Below are positions 1 through 5,845 of a DNA stretch of 7,704 bases, one piece after another (the first letter of the stretch is position 1; each line of letters begins with the position of its first letter). The notes beneath the pieces were generated by a model. That model was given only the letters and a program-made list of their open reading frames with translations. It made no database searches and was not told the origin of the DNA. The position numbers and the translations under genes were made by a program. The stretch is taken from contig DKYZ01000123.1 of NCBI GenBank assembly GCA_002493515.1, forward strand, positions 21,142-28,845, read 5' to 3'. This DNA is from Porphyromonadaceae bacterium UBA7087. Lineage in GTDB: Bacteria > Bacteroidota > Bacteroidia > Bacteroidales > Muribaculaceae.

Positions 1-32
1 ATAGTTGGCTCACGTTTTCTTTTCTAATACAT

Positions 33-51
33 TCGCCGCGGGCCTCGGCGA
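33..51. repeat. GC-rich inverted repeat upstream of the first gene
   Basis: TCGCCG (33-38) and CGGCGA (46-51) are perfect reverse complements around a 7-nt spacer, in otherwise AT-rich DNA just before the start codon at 67. No T-run follows, so it is not a good intrinsic terminator. It could be a 5'-UTR hairpin or an operator. Elsewhere in 1-66 I see no confident promoter. One frame (from base 5 to a TGA at 84-86) is open and could be the tail of a gene lying to the left, but I do not recognise it. Confidence 0.35.
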
Positions 52-66
52 TATAACAAATAGAAT

Positions 67-636
67 ATGCAGAACGCATTGATAACCTTCTTTCTTATTC
101 TTAGTCTGCTCCCATTGCAGATGAAAGCAAAGGTTCCCGTCGTGCAGATGATGGAAGGAGAGATTAGAGCCGGGTTGACAACACCTCTCGGCGGTTATCA
201 TACCGGCAAAGCGCAGGTTAGTGCAGCTCTCGGAATTGAGGGAAGATACAATTTCAAGGGAACTCCTTGGGATTGTGGCCTTATGCTTGACCTCTCCACG
301 GCCCGCAGAGGATACGAACACCTTTATAACGATGGCTATGATCGTTGGCAGAGTAACCGTACTTTGGCTTTGGCGGCTACCGGAGAGTATAATTTACGTC
401 AGGGGACTAAAATCAACCCGTTTGTCGGGGCTGCACTGGGCGTTGCCTTCAATGATGTTGTGGGCGACAAATACTTTCCGAGCAAAGGCACCTCAATGCT
501 TTTCGCGCCTCGTATCGGCGCTGAATTTATCTACCATATTCGCCTTATGGCTCAGTTCAATATCTGCCGCAAGGGATACAACAACTTCAGCTTTACTCTA
601 GGTTTTATGCTCGGTGGCAGACCTAAGAAACAGTAA
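67..636 (+). CDS. Small outer-membrane beta-barrel protein (porin-like, 189 aa)
   Basis: This is a probable secreted outer-membrane barrel of the kind often annotated 'outer membrane beta-barrel protein' in Bacteroidetes. Residues 1-21 form a hydrophobic signal peptide (ALITFFLILSLLPL) with likely cleavage after QMKA, although it has no Lys or Arg before the hydrophobic core. The rest alternates short amphipathic strands and glycine turns: GEIRAGLTTPLGGYH, ALGIEGRYNFKG, GLMLDLSTARRGYEH, ALAATGEYNLRQG, PFVGAALGVAFND, APRIGAEFIYHI and FSFTLGFMLGGR. This fits about eight strands, as in OmpA/OmpW-size barrels. The motif NPFVGAALGVAFND is typical of the small barrel families. The ATG at 67 opens directly into the signal peptide. 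It ends in TAATAG only 5 bases before the next gene, so the two are almost certainly co-transcribed and may share an envelope role. The ligand is unknown. Confidence 0.75.
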   Translation: MQNALITFFLILSLLPLQMKAKVPVVQMMEGEIRAGLTTPLGGYHTGKAQVSAALGIEGRYNFKGTPWDCGLMLDLSTARRGYEHLYNDGYDRWQSNRTLALAATGEYNLRQGTKINPFVGAALGVAFNDVVGDKYFPSKGTSMLFAPRIGAEFIYHIRLMAQFNICRKGYNNFSFTLGFMLGGRPKKQ

Positions 637-641
637 TAGCT

Positions 642-2567
642 ATGCGAAACCGAATCATCACATCAATATCTTGCGCCGCTATTGCGATAGCAGCGATGGC
701 GCAGAGTGAAACGCCTGACAGCATCAAGACAAAAGAACTTGGTGAGGTTGTTGTGGAAGCACAAAACCAAAGAACAGATGCTAAAATGTCTACATTTACT
801 CCGACAGGCAGACAGAAATCATCAGCACAAAACGCCATAGATCTTTTGCGTCAGCTTGCTATTCCGCAGATAAATCTAAATCTTGTTGATAATGCCGTAA
901 CTACGCAGAGCGGACAAAATGTAGCTATCTTCATAAACTATCTTCCGGCATCATCTGAAGAAATAGAGGGCATTTTGACAACAGATGTGCGGCGAGTGGA
1001 ATATCTTGATTTTCCGACAGACCCGCGTTTTCAAGGACATGAGCATGTTGTCAACTTCATTATGCAAAAATATGAATACGGCGGTTATACAAAGGCAACT
1101 GTCAGCGAGAATTTTCTTGTCGGGAAACTTTCAAGCCGCGCTTCCGTCTATTCTAAATTCGCATACAAAAGCATGACCTATGATTTATATGCCGGAGCCT
1201 CCAATCATAACATAAACCATTCAGGCACATCCATAATCGGTGATTACAGCCTGTTATCCCCAGGCGGTTCACCTGAACAGATAACGCGCAACGAACTCTT
1301 TGAAAACTCGCATTTCAAATACAATCAATACCCCGTAACTTTCAGAGCCATATATGATTCTGATAAAACTCAAATAGCCAACACCGTCGGATTTAATTTC
1401 GATCAATCGCCGACGGCTGAAACTTCTGGCTCGTTGACATACCACCCGGGGAATGGCAATGATTACTCATATTGTCGAGCCGAGCCATACACAAGCCGTT
1501 ATTTAGTATGGCAACGCAATTACTACTTCATTCTTCCACGCAATTTCCATCTCGGCGTAACGCCGAGCATAAATTACGGACATACCAATTACTCTTACAA
1601 CTACGCCACCTCACAGTCAGGCACTTCCGAGATTGTGAACCAATCAAAAGAGAACGCTTTGCAGGTCAAAGGCTCTGCCACCCTTTACAAACTTATCAAC
1701 GACAGACAAAATGCTTTTTTCCGTGCTTATTTTGGCTCTACATCAAATGATGTAAGCTATTATGGCACGTCACCATACGATAATGATTTTTCCGACATTT
1801 ATGCCGGAGCTACAATCGGATATAACTTTTCTACGCCAAAATGGAATCTCAATGCCGATGCTGCATTGCAATGGGAACAAAATAAGATCAACTCTGAATC
1901 CATATCTGAATTTTATCCTCTTATAAATATATCAGCCGGTTTTTCACCTTCACAGAAACACTCGTTCCGTGCTTATTTCCATTTTGGAGCCAATTATCCC
2001 GGTGCGGGCGACAAGACACCGAATATTCTTCAACAAAACGAGCTGATGTATTATACCGGCAATCCAAATCTCGGATTGTCGCGTCAAGTAACATTCAATT
2101 TCTCCTATAACTGGCTGTTGTCAAATAAATTCTCTGCATCCGCTTTCGCGCAGTATTTTGGCGAATACAATCTATTTGTACCCATATATCAGCATTATCA
2201 CGATGGTTCGGCATTGCTTCGTACTTACACAGATGATGGGAACTACAACCGCACCCAGCTTGGTTTATCGTTCAATTATAAACTCCTCGGCGGAGCCTTG
2301 CAATTAGCGGCTTCTCCTTCTATTTCATTCTACCGTATGACCGGTTTGTTTGACATATCCCGGAATCCGTTTACATGCAATGCTTCAGCGACTTATTATC
2401 TTGGCAATTTCTATTTTCAGGCTTCCTACCAGACGAGAAGCCTTGCAGTTCAAGGGAATCGCGGAGTAATCTATAAAGACCGCGATTTTTATCAGATTCT
2501 TGCAGGATGGAGCCGGTCAAAATGGAATATCAGATTAAGCGCGATGAATCTTTTTCGCAGCGACTGA
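642..2567 (+). CDS. TonB-dependent-receptor-like outer membrane barrel, cut by premature TGA
   Basis: This large outer-membrane barrel belongs to the Bacteroidetes OMP_b-brl_3 / TonB-receptor-like group. Residues 1-20 are a clear signal peptide (MRNR, hydrophobic stretch, AMA cleaved before Q21). Residues 30-150 are plug-like: KELGEVVVEAQ opens it, followed by AQNAIDLLRQLAIPQI, VAIFINYLPAS and DVRRVEYLDFPTDPRF. From about 150 the protein is strand after strand of barrel, including MQKYEYGGYTKATVSE, YYFILPRNFHLG and LMYYTGNPNLGLSRQVTFNFSYNW. There is no carboxypeptidase-like N-terminal extension. The reading frame stops at TGA 2565-2567 after NLFRSD, before the terminal strand. The frame after the stop encodes the missing end (separate entry), giving 701 codons plus stop if read through. 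Many Trp residues upstream are normal TGG. Without the last strand, which the BAM complex recognises, the product probably does not assemble. A base-calling error is the main alternative. Confidence 0.85.
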   Translation: MRNRIITSISCAAIAIAAMAQSETPDSIKTKELGEVVVEAQNQRTDAKMSTFTPTGRQKSSAQNAIDLLRQLAIPQINLNLVDNAVTTQSGQNVAIFINYLPASSEEIEGILTTDVRRVEYLDFPTDPRFQGHEHVVNFIMQKYEYGGYTKATVSENFLVGKLSSRASVYSKFAYKSMTYDLYAGASNHNINHSGTSIIGDYSLLSPGGSPEQITRNELFENSHFKYNQYPVTFRAIYDSDKTQIANTVGFNFDQSPTAETSGSLTYHPGNGNDYSYCRAEPYTSRYLVWQRNYYFILPRNFHLGVTPSINYGHTNYSYNYATSQSGTSEIVNQSKENALQVKGSATLYKLINDRQNAFFRAYFGSTSNDVSYYGTSPYDNDFSDIYAGATIGYNFSTPKWNLNADAALQWEQNKINSESISEFYPLINISAGFSPSQKHSFRAYFHFGANYPGAGDKTPNILQQNELMYYTGNPNLGLSRQVTFNFSYNWLLSNKFSASAFAQYFGEYNLFVPIYQHYHDGSALLRTYTDDGNYNRTQLGLSFNYKLLGGALQLAASPSISFYRMTGLFDISRNPFTCNASATYYLGNFYFQASYQTRSLAVQGNRGVIYKDRDFYQILAGWSRSKWNIRLSAMNLFRSD

Positions 2568-2747
2568 CTATGTGCCACAAATACGTTGTCAACACCTTTA
2601 TATTCAGAAACACGATTTGTCAATGGCAACAATTTTCATCGCCGCTTAAACCTCTCTGTGACATATACATTCGGTTACGGAAAGAAGGTGCAACGTGGTA
2701 ATGAGATTGGTGAACAATCCGGTGCAAACTCCGCTATAATGAAATAG
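2568..2747 (+). pseudogene. Severed C-terminal 59 codons of the TonB-receptor-like barrel
   Basis: Directly after the TGA at 2565-2567, in the same frame and with no start codon of its own, 59 codons run to a TAG at 2745-2747. They read LCATNTLSTPLYSE, then NNFHRRLNLSVTYTFGYGKK, then VQRGNEIGEQSG and end SAIMK. The NLSVTYTFGYGKKVQRGNE stretch is the characteristic final strand and tail of this barrel family, so this is the true 3' end of the gene that starts at 642. No base is lost or gained between the parts, which makes this a point nonsense change. Relatives usually carry an aromatic residue (Trp) near this site after the NLF motif, which fits TGG to TGA. That alignment is from memory. Confidence 0.85.
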
Positions 2748-2767
2748 CGATGCTGATATGATAGAGA

Positions 2768-3070
2768 TTGATTTTTTTGATAATATTTGGTATTCTACTC
2801 GGCGCTTGTTCTTCATCACACCATGTCAACTGCTGGTATCCGGTGGCAGATGTGCCTGAAAACAGGATTGAGGGTAATGCGATTGTTACGACGAATGACT
2901 TTGATGTCGTAACTCTCAATACCGTTTCTTATCTTGATATGGCTGTGATTGAAGGCAAACTGAAAGTTGACAAAGTGCAGAAATGGGCCGATGCAACGGA
3001 AAACAAAATCGGTAAAATGATAGGTTTTGTGTTCAATGATACTCCGGAACAATGCGACCATTACTCATAA
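2768..3070 (+). CDS. Small lipoprotein with SecDF P1 head-like domain, start region probably broken
   Basis: The product is about 100 aa. Residues 4-13 are hydrophobic and lead into the lipobox LGAC with Cys14 as the lipidation site, followed by SSS. Residues 37-91 resemble the SecDF P1 head subdomain found in small Bacteroides lipoproteins: NAIVTTNDFDVVTL, MAVIEGKL, VQKWADATENKIGKMIGFVFND. I would expect roughly 30 more residues after FVFND, so the C-terminus (PEQCDHYS) looks replaced or truncated. The only start in frame is TTG at 2768. An in-frame ATG at 2750 is blocked by TGA and TAG. An ATG at 2758 lies one frame off. Removing one base between 2761 and about 2767 would give MIRLIFLIIFGILLGAC, a textbook lipoprotein signal with the expected positive charge. 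A frameshift is therefore more likely than a true TTG start. The gene follows the barrel gene by 20 bp. Confidence 0.6.
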   Translation: MIFLIIFGILLGACSSSHHVNCWYPVADVPENRIEGNAIVTTNDFDVVTLNTVSYLDMAVIEGKLKVDKVQKWADATENKIGKMIGFVFNDTPEQCDHYS

Positions 3071-3076
3071 ATTAAA

Positions 3077-3637
3077 ATGATTAAAGATATGGTGAACCCC
3101 AATAGCAAGGAACATCATGATGATTTGCCGTACTCTGGTAATCTTATGTTCAAATGTTCCTTCTCTAAGAAGGCGATAAAGAGTAATATTGTAACATTGT
3201 CGGTGTTTATTGTTCTGACAATTGTCATTGGCGGCTATTTTTGCAATGCCTCAGGAGTATGGTATGGGCTTCTTGTTTTGCTTTTCCCCGTCGTCGCAAT
3301 GGCCATAGGAATTGCGTATCTGAGAAGATTGGTAAAAGAAAGTTATCTGGAGATAACTTCCGATAATATCTTGAAATGCAAATACAAAGGACGTCGCGAG
3401 GTGTGCTATCCAATTACAGAGATAAAAAGCATAAAAGCAGCAACTCTCAAGCAGGCAGAGAAAGAATTTGCGCTATTTCCGGTCATCCTCAATTCAAAGG
3501 GAGAGGAATTATATTCCGGGAAGGGAGTATTGATCACCTTCAATCGGTCATGGATCAAAAGCGTTTTTCCAATCTATTTCAATCCTGAAGATATTGGAGG
3601 CTTTATTTCTGCCATCCGGCAGAAAATGAAAACTTAG
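3077..3637 (+). CDS. Two-helix membrane protein with bacterial PH-like C-terminal domain
   Basis: I cannot name this 186-aa protein precisely. It has a polar N-terminus (1-36), a helical membrane pair at about 37-56 (SNIVTLSVFIVLTIVIGGYF) and 61-81 (VWYGLLVLLFPVVAMAIGIA), then a soluble domain from 88 to 184. The soluble part starts ESYLEITSDNILKCKYKGRR, passes through YPITEIKSIKAA, and ends with an amphipathic helix (PEDIGGFISAIRQKM). This order (two helices, then a seven-strand domain closed by a helix) is that of bacterial PH-like (bPH, YcxB or STM3941-type) membrane proteins. The basic LRRL after helix 2 suggests that the domain is cytoplasmic. The ATG at 3077 is used. ATG at 3089 is an alternative that loses only four residues. 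It lies 6 bp after the lipoprotein gene and is probably the last gene of this operon. Confidence 0.65.
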   Translation: MIKDMVNPNSKEHHDDLPYSGNLMFKCSFSKKAIKSNIVTLSVFIVLTIVIGGYFCNASGVWYGLLVLLFPVVAMAIGIAYLRRLVKESYLEITSDNILKCKYKGRREVCYPITEIKSIKAATLKQAEKEFALFPVILNSKGEELYSGKGVLITFNRSWIKSVFPIYFNPEDIGGFISAIRQKMKT

Positions 3638-3649
3638 TTTGTTTAATCC

Positions 3650-3883
3650 TTGCATAGATGGACTTGGGGGTTATCTCAATCTAAAGGAACTGATATAATT
3701 GTCACAGAGATTCGTCCCGGACTGGTAGATACCCGTATGGCAAAAGGAGAAGGTCTGTTATGGGTAATGCCTCTTGATAAAGTCTGCAAAAAGATTATCA
3801 AAGCGATTGATAAGAAGCAGAAAAGACTTATCGTAACCAGAAGATGGCGAATAATAAACTTTCTACTTAAACACTTCGCATAA
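3650..3883 (+). pseudogene. 3' remnant of a short-chain dehydrogenase/reductase (SDR) gene
   Basis: From about 3680 the frame encodes the C-terminal third of a classical SDR: GTDIIVTEIRPGLVDTRMAK, GEGLLWVMPLDKVCKKIIKA, RLIVTRRWRIINFLLKHF. The IRPG-x-VDT segment is the stretch that follows the catalytic Tyr-x3-Lys in SDRs. The Rossmann GxxxGxG, the NAG motif and the catalytic Ser-Tyr-Lys are all absent, because upstream DNA belongs to the preceding membrane-protein gene, which ends at 3637. The only start is a TTG at 3650 leading into residues that do not look like SDR. In another frame, bases 3654-3665 read IDGL, close to what should precede the helix, and a run of five G (3666-3670) sits between the two frames, so a frameshift there is plausible. 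Not functional as an oxidoreductase. Confidence 0.8.
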
Positions 3884-3904
3884 TAACGATATAATTAATC
3901 AGCA

Positions 3905-4885
3905 TCACTTGAAAATCTCGTCCACGCGGTTGACGGCATCGTCTTTCTTCTGGTCGATGATTTTTGCGTAAATCTGCGTTGTGGCAATGTTCTTGTGTCC
4001 CAATAGTTTGCTTGTCGTATATAGGTCAACATCAAGAGTAAGCATCAGCGTTGCAAAGGTGTGGCGGCTTACATGAAAAGTGATTTCTTTCTTTACCTCT
4101 GCGGCTTTCGCCCAGTTTCCGAGTATGATGCTGACGCGGCTTGTTGTTGGGAGGCTGAAAACCTTGTCATCGTCCCCGGCATCACCACGCTCCGGCAGCC
4201 ACCGCATTGCCTGTGACGAAAGGGGAAGATATATCGGAGTGTCGGTTTTCTTCATCACCACAGACACGCTCCACTGTTCACCGTCCTTGTGGATCTGGCC
4301 CCACCGCAGGGCGCGGATGTCGCTTGTGCGCAATCCGCAGTAACAGGAGAACAGGAACGCCCGCTTCACATGCTCGCGTGTCGGGCAGTCGGTTGCAATC
4401 AGCCGTTTCAGCTCGTCAATCTCCAGATAGTCGCGCTGGCTCTCCACATGATAGAACCTGTCGTTTGAAGATATCCGGTCAAACGGATTCTCACGGAGAT
4501 AGTCATTTCGGACGGCCCAGTTGAAAGTCGCGCTCAGAGAGGCGGTAATGGAAGCGATGCTGTTGATTGCGAGCGGTCTCTTTGTGCGCGATTTATAATC
4601 GTTACGCAGGAAATGGGTAAACGCTATGCAGTAGTCCTTGTCCGCCTGTTTCAAGGTCACGCCGTCCCCACGGAACTGTGTCAGAGCCTTTTTCAATCCG
4701 CTGAAGGCCGACGGGCCCATAGACTTGCCGTTATCATCAATCCATTTCTTGTATAGGTCTATGAGGTCAAGCAGCCTCATGCGTGCGTGGAGCATGCAGT
4801 TGGTGACACCTTTCTCGTTGTTGGTAAGCTGAATAATGCGGTCAGCCTTAACCTTGTTGGCAAGGGCAAGGTTATGTTCGTTCAA
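3905..4885 (-). CDS. Tyrosine recombinase (integrase), catalytic core intact, arm domain truncated
   Basis: This is a site-specific recombinase of the Bacteroides integrative-element type. Of 326 residues, about 33-135 form the SAM-like core-binding domain (LLDLIDLYKKWIDD, LNATFNWAVRND-like segment, LRENPFDRI). The catalytic domain follows with every expected residue: Arg186 in CGLRTSDIRAL, Lys212/213 in VVMKKTD, His271 and Arg274 in HVSRHTFATL, His298 in LLGHKNI, and Tyr306 in TTQIYAKI. The start at 4885 is only a TTG. The same frame continues upstream as SIVPELDPASQAL, which is the end of an arm-binding domain, until a TGA at 4928-4930. Full family members are about 400 aa, so some 70 N-terminal residues are missing. 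DNA there belongs to a second recombinase fragment. It converges on the SDR remnant, with 21 bp between their ends. Activity on its own attachment site is doubtful. Confidence 0.88.
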   Translation of the reverse strand: MNEHNLALANKVKADRIIQLTNNEKGVTNCMLHARMRLLDLIDLYKKWIDDNGKSMGPSAFSGLKKALTQFRGDGVTLKQADKDYCIAFTHFLRNDYKSRTKRPLAINSIASITASLSATFNWAVRNDYLRENPFDRISSNDRFYHVESQRDYLEIDELKRLIATDCPTREHVKRAFLFSCYCGLRTSDIRALRWGQIHKDGEQWSVSVVMKKTDTPIYLPLSSQAMRWLPERGDAGDDDKVFSLPTTSRVSIILGNWAKAAEVKKEITFHVSRHTFATLMLTLDVDLYTTSKLLGHKNIATTQIYAKIIDQKKDDAVNRVDEIFK

Positions 4886-4901
4886 TGCCTGGCTCGCAGG
4901 G

Positions 4902-5129
4902 TCAAGCTCCGGGACTATCGAAAGCTGTCAGCCCTGTAAAAATGGAGAACAGATAAGCCTGTTTCACCTGCGGACGCGATATGACAGGGAATTGCGTATC
5001 CATCAGTAGCCTTATATCATCAAGTGACAGATGTTGTTTCTCTGGTCGTTCCCGCGTTATCCGGTCATGTATTTTCACAAAGAACAACGGGTTTCGGACA
5101 ATAAGCCCCTTCTCGACTGCCATGTTCAA
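4902..5129 (-). pseudogene. Central fragment of a second tyrosine recombinase
   Basis: The frame reads SGALNMAVEKGL, IVRNPLFFVKIHDR, EKQHLSLDDIRLLMD, and VKQAYLFSIFTGL, which is the end of the core-binding domain and the start of the catalytic domain of a tyrosine recombinase. The next residue should be the catalytic Arg of the GLR motif. Instead the sequence changes to TAFDSPGA and stops. The lost part includes every catalytic residue. The start shown is TTG at 5129. Homology (LFSGALN) extends to about 5150, and the frame is open to a stop at 5193-5195, but no N-terminal half can be recognised upstream. It differs in sequence from the neighbouring recombinase (3905-4885) at the equivalent region (NWAVRNDYLRENPF versus NMAVEKGLIVRNPL), so it came from a different gene, probably a tandem partner. 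Confidence 0.82.
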
Positions 5130-5137
5130 CGCACCAC

Positions 5138-5177
5138 TAAAAAGATAGATATAAGAATAAAAAGATAGATATAAGAA
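5138..5177. repeat. Perfect 20-bp tandem duplication
   Basis: The unit TAAAAAGATAGATATAAGAA occurs twice, back to back and without mismatch, at 5138-5157 and 5158-5177. Twenty is not a multiple of three, so the duplication shifts frame within the recombinase fragment on the minus strand just upstream of its SGALN segment. It looks like a recent slippage or repair duplication. Confidence 0.9.
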
Positions 5178-5299
5178 CGTAAACAGTTTGGTCTATAATG
5201 TTGAGTCGGACGCGGGACGGCTCCGCCAGGGCTATGAACTGAAACAGGAGGTATTAGGTTACTATATATAGTATCCTTAAGACTGAAATATGCATAATT
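5178..5299. other. Intergenic space between recombinase fragment and pRiA4b-like gene
   Basis: These 122 bp contain no gene that I can support. Several short frames on both strands are open (for example + strand 5161-5271, containing VESDAGRLRQGYELKQEV, without ATG), but none matches a family I know. There is a locally GC-rich patch (about 5203-5230) between AT-rich flanks, which may be leftover coding DNA of the decayed element. A palindrome at 5256-5277 is listed separately. Confidence 0.5.
5256..5277. promoter_or_regulatory. 22-bp near-perfect palindrome upstream of the pRiA4b-like gene
   Basis: The core TACTATATATAGTA (5260-5273) is a perfect 14-bp palindrome. It is flanked by AGG (5256-5258) and CCT (5275-5277), which also pair, and only the positions 5259/5274 break symmetry. 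It ends 22 bp before the ATG at 5300, a position suited to an operator or promoter-overlapping site. AT-rich palindromes also arise by chance, and no regulator is encoded nearby. Confidence 0.35.
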
Positions 5300-5845
5300 A
5301 TGGTATATAAGTTCAAAATCAAGATTGAGGGTCTGTCAAAGCCCCCTGTATGGCGTAAGGTAGAGGTGCCGTCTACCTTCGATTTCTTGCAGTTCCACAA
5401 TATCATCCAGACTGTGTTCGGATGGCAAGACTATCACCTGTTCAACTTTGAACCGCGCACGAAGCGTCGCGAGAGCCCAGCTTTCCGTATAGAGCAACCA
5501 TTTGATGAGGGGGCTGAGATATGGGATGACGCCGAGATATTGGTGGCATCGGAAACTACGCTCGATATGATTTTTCCTTCATTTGGGGAACTTGTCTACA
5601 CTTACGACTATGGTGACGACTGGACCCACTCCGTAAAGCTGGAAGGTGTTGTTAATGAAAGGCGTGATTATGCGGTCTGCACAGGCGGTAAAGGAACGAC
5701 TCCGCCGGAAGACTGCGGAGGTATCTGGGGGTATTATAGACTGAAGGAGGCCTTTGCTGAATCTGAGTTTTCCTTGAAAAAGTACCTAAATTTCCTGAGC
5801 CTCGGTTTTAGGCTTGGCCGGACGGCCTCGCTTCAGAGTCTTTGA
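5300..5845 (+). CDS. pRiA4b ORF-3-like protein, 3' end replaced by the insertion sequence
   Basis: This is a member of the plasmid pRiA4b ORF-3-like family (IS1096/TnpR-associated type), common on mobile elements but of unknown biochemical role. Family hallmarks are present in order: YKFKIKIEGLSKPPVWRKVEVP at the start, TFDFLQFHNIIQTVFGWQDYHLF (residues 27-48), YTYDYGDDWTHSVKLE (100-115), and CTGGKGTTPPEDCGGIWGY (127-145). The native gene stops at about residue 153: the left end of the insertion sequence begins at 5761 in codon 154. Residues 154-181 (to the stop at 5843-5845) are translated from the IS inverted repeat and the 3' end of the transposase gene read antisense, so they are not homologous. 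What is missing is only the final helical tail, so the truncated protein might still fold. ATG 5300 is the first start and fits the family N-terminus. Confidence 0.85.
   Translation: MVYKFKIKIEGLSKPPVWRKVEVPSTFDFLQFHNIIQTVFGWQDYHLFNFEPRTKRRESPAFRIEQPFDEGAEIWDDAEILVASETTLDMIFPSFGELVYTYDYGDDWTHSVKLEGVVNERRDYAVCTGGKGTTPPEDCGGIWGYYRLKEAFAESEFSLKKYLNFLSLGFRLGRTASLQSL
5761..5790. repeat. Left terminal inverted repeat of the IS
   Basis: It starts ATCTGAGTTTTCCTTGAAAA and continues AGTACCTAAA. Compared with the reverse complement of 7675-7704 it differs at three positions only (12, 15 and 16 of the repeat). The transposase stop codon (5786-5788 on the minus strand) lies inside it. Confidence 0.92.

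Noticed and set aside
33..51. Hairpin as the terminator of a gene to the left
   Set aside because: The stem is only 6 bp and no U-rich tract follows. I kept it only as an inverted repeat.
2565..2567. TGA read as selenocysteine or as a recoded Trp
   Set aside because: No hairpin resembling a bacterial SECIS follows, barrels of this family are not selenoproteins, and the same gene uses ordinary TGG for Trp. A point mutation is simpler.
2507..2701. Separate 64-codon + strand ORF starting inside the barrel gene
   Set aside because: It overlaps the end of the barrel gene in another frame, while the barrel's own frame after the TGA carries the recognisable family tail. It is a shadow.
4207..4524. 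Plus-strand Arg/Ser-rich ORF antisense to the recombinase
   Set aside because: It has low-complexity shadow composition opposite a gene with all tyrosine recombinase motifs.
5140..5258. Minus-strand frame reading FIALAEPSRVRLNIID, reminiscent of an ArsR-type helix-turn-helix start
   Set aside because: Only about ten residues resemble ArsR, no start codon or downstream HTH follows, and it runs into a hydrophobic stretch and a stop. Other frames there are equally open, so it is not supported.
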